The notes under the pieces were generated by a model. That model was given only the letters and a program-made list of their open reading frames with translations, made no database searches and was not told the origin of the DNA. Shown one piece after another: positions 6,610 through 9,947 of a stretch of DNA of 9,947 bases. Position 1 is the first letter of the stretch; the number at the start of each line of letters is the position of its first letter. This DNA is from Arenicella sp. (GTDB taxonomy: Bacteria; Pseudomonadota; Gammaproteobacteria; Arenicellales; Arenicellaceae), in the NCBI GenBank assembly GCA_023299895.1, contig JALZWI010000136.1, positions 1 through 9,947 of the forward strand, in the 5' to 3' direction. Position numbers and translations under genes: made by a program.

Positions 6610-7921
6610 AAATATTCCCTCCTGTTTTTTTCGCTTTCTCGTTTATTTCTGATGCTTTTTTATCAGCAGCAAAGACCCTATTCCACACAACCCATAAGTA
6701 TATTGGGTGGGTTAACACATAGACTGACAATACACTGATGGCGACTGCCAAAAGACTGAACTGCGAGGCGATGGTGACGACAATAACGAACAATGCGGTG
6801 AAAAGCATGTTCCATTTAAAATCGAGACTGATTCGGTCAGTGGCTAACAACAATGTTGACGCGCTTTCGGCCAGTGGTCTGGGTAAGGCTGACAAACACA
6901 GTAAGGTTAAAATAGGCACAGCGTTGACCCATTGCTCACCGAAAACGATAGGTACATAGATAAAGGCCAAGCCTGCTTGTAATGAAATTAACGGGACGGC
7001 GATCAACACAATCATCTTTAGGTTTGCGACAAAACGTTTGCGTAACTCAAGCACGTTGTTTTGTACTTCACATAAATTGGGATAAAGCGCTGAACTGATT
7101 GCGTTAATCAAGGTGAGGCTAAAGCCTAAGCCAGCGTTACGGGCGAAGTAGTAAAGGCCGAGTGCTTCCATGCCGAGTAGCCGCGCGATAATCATATTAT
7201 CTAGATTTAAGCGTGCGGTTTTAAGTAACTCTATACTGAGGTAATAACGGCCAAATTTAATCACGTCTTGCCATAAGTTAAAGCGCCAAACACCTTTGCT
7301 CGGCACCCAATTTAGCGCGCGTCGATAACCAAACACCCAAATCGGTGAGGTTAAAAACTTTGGCAGCACAATCGCCCAGGCACCCAAGCCCATTACGGCT
7401 AGTAAGGTGGTGAGGATGTTATCAATGCCGACCTGCGTGCCATCGATTAACGCGGTGGTTTTAAGCCGTTGCTCGCGCTGTACTAATGAGGCTTGCACCA
7501 TGCCAAATGGCATTAACAGATAAGTCACCGACAGCACTTGCAGCATGCCCACTAATTCTGGCGTGTCATAAAAATCGGCTAATGGATAAGCCAGCAAACA
7601 CTGAATAACAAACAAGGCGATACAAAAGACAAAGTTAAGTCGGTAGGCCGTGTTGGTAATGTCGTCTAATTCTTCATCGCGACACTGCACGATCTTGGCG
7701 CCGATTCCATTGCGATTAAACACTCGAATCAGTTCGTTAACGGTTAACACCAAGGCTGCAAGGCCAAAGATGAGTGGGTCCATTAATCGTGCGAGCACTA
7801 TCGCTGTGACTAAACGCGTCACGCGCACAAAGATTTCGCTCATGCCTAACCAAGCGAGGTTCTGCAAAAATCGATTGTTTTGAAGACGCTGGCTAAGTCG
7901 GTTTTTGAGTACGGTGATCAT
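6599..7921 (-). CDS. Polysaccharide/oligosaccharide flippase (Wzx type, MOP superfamily)
   Basis: Inner-membrane flippase that moves undecaprenyl-diphosphate-linked repeat units to the periplasm for polymerisation. The 440-residue protein (from the ATG) has an amphipathic N-terminal helix, and near the N-terminus FLQNLAWLGMSEIFVRVTRL and VLARLMDPLIFGL, typical of Wzx/WzxE-like proteins. It continues with roughly 12 or more hydrophobic segments, the conserved-looking stretch LNLDNMIIARLLGMEALGLY in the middle, and FGEQWVNAVPIL later. The Lys-rich C-terminus (KKASEINEKAKK) is cytoplasmic in character. The start is uncertain: a GTG at 7931-7933 would add four residues and overlap the kinase gene by 11 bases, whereas the ATG at 7919-7921 begins one base after the kinase stop (TAAGATG) and has GGA 5 bases before it; I prefer the ATG. 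The downstream glycosyltransferase overlaps its 3' end. Confidence 0.87.
   Translation of the reverse strand: MITVLKNRLSQRLQNNRFLQNLAWLGMSEIFVRVTRLVTAIVLARLMDPLIFGLAALVLTVNELIRVFNRNGIGAKIVQCRDEELDDITNTAYRLNFVFCIALFVIQCLLAYPLADFYDTPELVGMLQVLSVTYLLMPFGMVQASLVQREQRLKTTALIDGTQVGIDNILTTLLAVMGLGAWAIVLPKFLTSPIWVFGYRRALNWVPSKGVWRFNLWQDVIKFGRYYLSIELLKTARLNLDNMIIARLLGMEALGLYYFARNAGLGFSLTLINAISSALYPNLCEVQNNVLELRKRFVANLKMIVLIAVPLISLQAGLAFIYVPIVFGEQWVNAVPILTLLCLSALPRPLAESASTLLLATDRISLDFKWNMLFTALFVIVVTIASQFSLLAVAISVLSVYVLTHPIYLWVVWNRVFAADKKASEINEKAKKTGGNIYAN
6617..6622 (-). promoter_or_regulatory. Ribosome binding site of the minus-strand glycosyltransferase
   Basis: Minus-strand GGAGGG, 7 bases before the ATG at 6609 and inside the end of the flippase gene. 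It fixes the longer start rather than the internal Met at codon 18. Confidence 0.7.
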
Positions 7922-7922
7922 C

Positions 7923-9680
7923 TTAATCCACACTAATCTCTTGTTCGATTAGTGGCTTTAGTTGGTCCATGATTTTGCGAACCTGTTGAACAATTTCGAG
8001 CACCTTGCTATCACTCGGTGATGTTTCAATACTGAGCAAGAGTTCAGCCAATTCGGTTAAGCCAATGCTGTTTGCCGCGCCTTTCATCGAGTGACTGAGT
8101 TTTCTAATCTTATCTTTATTGCCTTCAGTTGCTTGAGCTTCGAGTTGTTGTAACTCGCCATAAGCGTGGTCTAGAAAGCTCGGGGCGATTTGCACAAAAA
8201 TCGCTTTATAGGCATCGCCAAATTGCGACTCTAAGTAGCTGTAATCAAACACGGGTTTGGTATTATCCTTCTCAACACTGGCTTGCGCCTCTGGAGTACT
8301 TTTAATAACTGACACGCTATACGGATTGTTTTTAGCCGCATCCAAACGTAACTCTTGTGGCACTTGCTGCAGGGCTTTGCCCAATTGTTTTAAGGTCGCT
8401 GGTTTACTCAAAAATGCATCGAAGCCCAATTCTAATAATCTTTGCTTCTGGTCTTGGTGGCTCGATGCAGTCAGCGCAATACAATACTGCCTTGCAAGTC
8501 GATTGTCTGCGCTACGAATTGTTTGTATGGTTTGTTCACCATCCATCACCGGCATCAAAATATCACAAATCAAAACGTCGTAGCTTTCGGCTTTTAATTT
8601 ATTCAGTGCCTCTTGCCCGTTATTTGCTATGTCGGCCGTTTGCTCTAATTGCGCTAGCTGCGCGGTAATCACTTTTTGATTGGTTGGGTTATCTTCAGCC
8701 ACCAAAATTTTAAGCTTCGGTAACTTCGCTAATGGTTGTTCGGTACTGGCTACCACCACATCTACGCCTTGGTCTATTTGCTCGGCAGGTAACCTAGATT
8801 CAAAGATACTGCCTTGCCCTACCTTACTTTTACAGGAAATTTTACCCATCATGAGTTCGCTTAACTGCTGACAGATTGATAAGCCTAAGCCAACCCCTTG
8901 AACAGACTGGCCTATTTGTTCATAAACATTAAAGATTGTTTTCAACTTGTCTTGAGGAATTCCGATGCCTGAGTCGATCACTCGTGTCATCAATGTGCCA
9001 ACACCTTGTGACACCGTATCAGGCGTATACGAAAGCTGAATAACGATACCGCCTTGCTCGGTATTCTTAACCGCATTGTTAATCAAATTATTAACGATTT
9101 GTTTATAGCGACCAATATCGATTGAAACCGCTTTAGGTACATTGGAATATACTTTTAAACTAAGACTGAGGCCTTTCTCTTTAGCCGTTTGTTTAAACAT
9201 TGTGACCGTATGTTTTAGCAACGTATGTAAATCAATCGGTTCAGGATGGAGTTCCACACGACCCGCTTCAATCTTGGTGATTTCCAACATGTCGTCTAGC
9301 AAGACAATAAGTGAATTAGCGCCATCATTGATGGTATTCACATAGTCCATTTGCTCAGTATTTAATTCCGTTCGCTGCAAGACTTCAGAGAGGCCAATAA
9401 TGGCATTCAAAGGCGTGCGGACCTCGTGGCTCATCTGACCAATGAAAACGGATTTTCCATCGAGCGTTTTCTGTAAGCGTTGATTGCTGACGCTTAAGTC
9501 ATAGGTAGCTTGCGCTACATCATCCTTAAGACCTGCTTGGATTTTTTCGAGCTTCTTGTTTGCCTCAAACAAATCACGCGACTTTTGCTCCAACAGAGTC
9601 TCAGCTGAAATTCTTGCCGTTTTGTAACGCTTGGCGCGTTTTTGGGCTAGCTCGAGCTGTTGGTTGATATCATCGTTCAC
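7923..9680 (-). CDS. Soluble hybrid histidine kinase with REC and HPt domains (H-NOX-associated)
   Basis: Cytoplasmic phosphorelay kinase, likely regulated by the H-NOX protein encoded before it. There is no membrane segment and no PAS or GAF sensor. Residues 1-75 are a charged coiled coil, a likely contact surface. HisKA contains SHEVRTPLN with H85; the ATPase domain has the N box around N202 (NNLINNAVKNT), DSGIG at 236-240 and GLGLSI at 264-269. REC (~323-440) has ED at 329-330, phospho-acceptor D373 (CDILMP), T404 and K426. The C-terminal HPt has H530 (LSHSMKGAANSIG). All catalytic residues are intact, so an H-D-H relay is expected, with a final response regulator encoded elsewhere. This matches the hybrid H-NOX-associated kinases (HahK) described in Pseudoalteromonas. 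The GTG start at 9678-9680 is supported by GGAG at a 7-base spacing. It lies 20 bases after the H-NOX gene and ends one base before the flippase ATG. Confidence 0.9.
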   Translation of the reverse strand: MNDDINQQLELAQKRAKRYKTARISAETLLEQKSRDLFEANKKLEKIQAGLKDDVAQATYDLSVSNQRLQKTLDGKSVFIGQMSHEVRTPLNAIIGLSEVLQRTELNTEQMDYVNTINDGANSLIVLLDDMLEITKIEAGRVELHPEPIDLHTLLKHTVTMFKQTAKEKGLSLSLKVYSNVPKAVSIDIGRYKQIVNNLINNAVKNTEQGGIVIQLSYTPDTVSQGVGTLMTRVIDSGIGIPQDKLKTIFNVYEQIGQSVQGVGLGLSICQQLSELMMGKISCKSKVGQGSIFESRLPAEQIDQGVDVVVASTEQPLAKLPKLKILVAEDNPTNQKVITAQLAQLEQTADIANNGQEALNKLKAESYDVLICDILMPVMDGEQTIQTIRSADNRLARQYCIALTASSHQDQKQRLLELGFDAFLSKPATLKQLGKALQQVPQELRLDAAKNNPYSVSVIKSTPEAQASVEKDNTKPVFDYSYLESQFGDAYKAIFVQIAPSFLDHAYGELQQLEAQATEGNKDKIRKLSHSMKGAANSIGLTELAELLLSIETSPSDSKVLEIVQQVRKIMDQLKPLIEQEISVD

Positions 9681-9687
9681 TGTTCCA

Positions 9688-9691
9688 CTCC
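9688..9691 (-). promoter_or_regulatory. Ribosome binding site fixing the GTG start of the kinase
   Basis: Minus-strand GGAG, 7 bases before GTG at 9680, in the 20-base gap after the H-NOX stop. The nearby ATG at this site is out of frame, so GTG is the start. Confidence 0.6.
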
Positions 9692-9700
9692 ATTAACACT

Positions 9701-9947
9701 CTAAACTTCGATTTGAATCTTAAACGATGCTGATTTTTGATCATCAGCAATTTTAGTTTCGACGAGTTTTTCATTTTTGGCGAAAAACTTTAAACATGCT
9801 CCTACCAGTGCTTGTGCGACAACAGCAAGGGGCCGTGGTGATGAGTAATGCAGCGTCATCATATTGCCGTCTTGCTCGCACTCGAACTTTGGCAACTCGG
9901 CATCTGGGTAGAGTTTTTTTACTTCGACATGCACATGCCCTTCAATC
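9701..9947 (-). CDS. H-NOX (heme-nitric oxide/oxygen binding) protein, C-terminal part
   Basis: Soluble heme sensor that binds NO and controls a partner kinase or cyclic-di-GMP enzyme. Only the last ~81 residues are in the window; the frame runs off the right edge (IEGHVHVEVKKLYPDAELP...), so the gene begins outside, and the internal GTG at 9932-9934 is not the true start. The segment matches the end of H-NOX domains: LYPDAELPKFECE, then the diagnostic YxSxR heme-propionate motif as YSSPR at 9833-9847, followed by a helix (VVAQALVGACLKFF) and a last beta hairpin. The heme-ligand His lies in the missing part. It is followed after 20 bases by a hybrid kinase without its own sensor domain, the classic partner arrangement. 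Confidence 0.88.
   Translation of the reverse strand, partial: IEGHVHVEVKKLYPDAELPKFECEQDGNMMTLHYSSPRPLAVVAQALVGACLKFFAKNEKLVETKIADDQKSASFKIQIEV

Noticed and set aside
7931..7933. GTG start for the flippase, four codons earlier
   Set aside because: It would overlap the kinase gene by 11 bases with AGAG only 4 bases away. The ATG one base after the kinase stop is a better coupled start, though the GTG cannot be excluded.
8257..8668. Two plus-strand open frames over 100 codons inside the kinase gene
   Set aside because: They lie opposite well-supported REC and HPt coding sequence with all conserved residues, so they are shadows.
1..9947. CRISPR arrays, tRNA/rRNA genes, phage genes or an intact insertion sequence
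   Set aside because: I saw no regular spaced repeats, RNA-gene signatures, transposase motifs or phage proteins on either strand.

Overview
The window looks like chromosomal DNA of a gammaproteobacterium, probably marine or environmental. GC content is moderate (mid-40s per cent by eye), the gene families are Gram-negative exopolysaccharide genes, and an H-NOX/hybrid-kinase pair of the kind known from Pseudoalteromonas, Shewanella and Vibrio is present. The genus cannot be fixed from the sequence alone. There are no rRNA or tRNA genes, no intact transposase and no CRISPR array.

Left arm, plus strand (81-4609): a tight polysaccharide operon. It holds a 5'-truncated outer-membrane export protein (Wza/GumB type), a chain-length/co-polymerase protein without a kinase domain (Wzz/GumC type), a multi-spanning polymerase or ligase (Wzy/WaaL type) and a GT2 glycosyltransferase. 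The first two genes overlap by ATGA and the others are about 20 bases apart. The window opens with a perfect 16-base inverted repeat (1-16 and 68-83) whose inner end touches the first codon of the truncated gene. The next ~150 bases do not look like the expected protein, so the left end is a rearrangement, an element edge or an assembly artefact.

Middle (4610-5565): a decayed YefM/YoeB-type toxin-antitoxin module. The antitoxin has a frameshift and a probable 3-codon deletion. The toxin has an internal TAG and Lys in place of the catalytic Glu. Beyond it lies ~360 bases of low gene content with a possible minus-strand gene remnant and several small inverted repeats.

Right arm, minus strand (9947 down to 5566): four tightly packed genes. 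In order of transcription they are an H-NOX nitric-oxide sensor (cut by the window end, YxSxR motif visible), a soluble hybrid histidine kinase with HisKA, HATPase, REC and HPt domains, a Wzx-type flippase, and a second GT2 glycosyltransferase. Spacings are 20 bases, about 1 base, and an 11-base overlap, so the NO sensor and kinase appear to be co-transcribed with polysaccharide export and assembly genes.

Together the two convergent operons supply most of a Wzx/Wzy-dependent exopolysaccharide machine: flippase, polymerase, co-polymerase, outer-membrane exporter and two glycosyltransferases. A priming transferase is not in the window. The most interesting point is the physical fusion of an H-NOX/phosphorelay NO-sensing unit with polysaccharide genes, suggesting that NO signalling and matrix synthesis are linked. 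That link is inferred from gene order and is not shown by the sequence.
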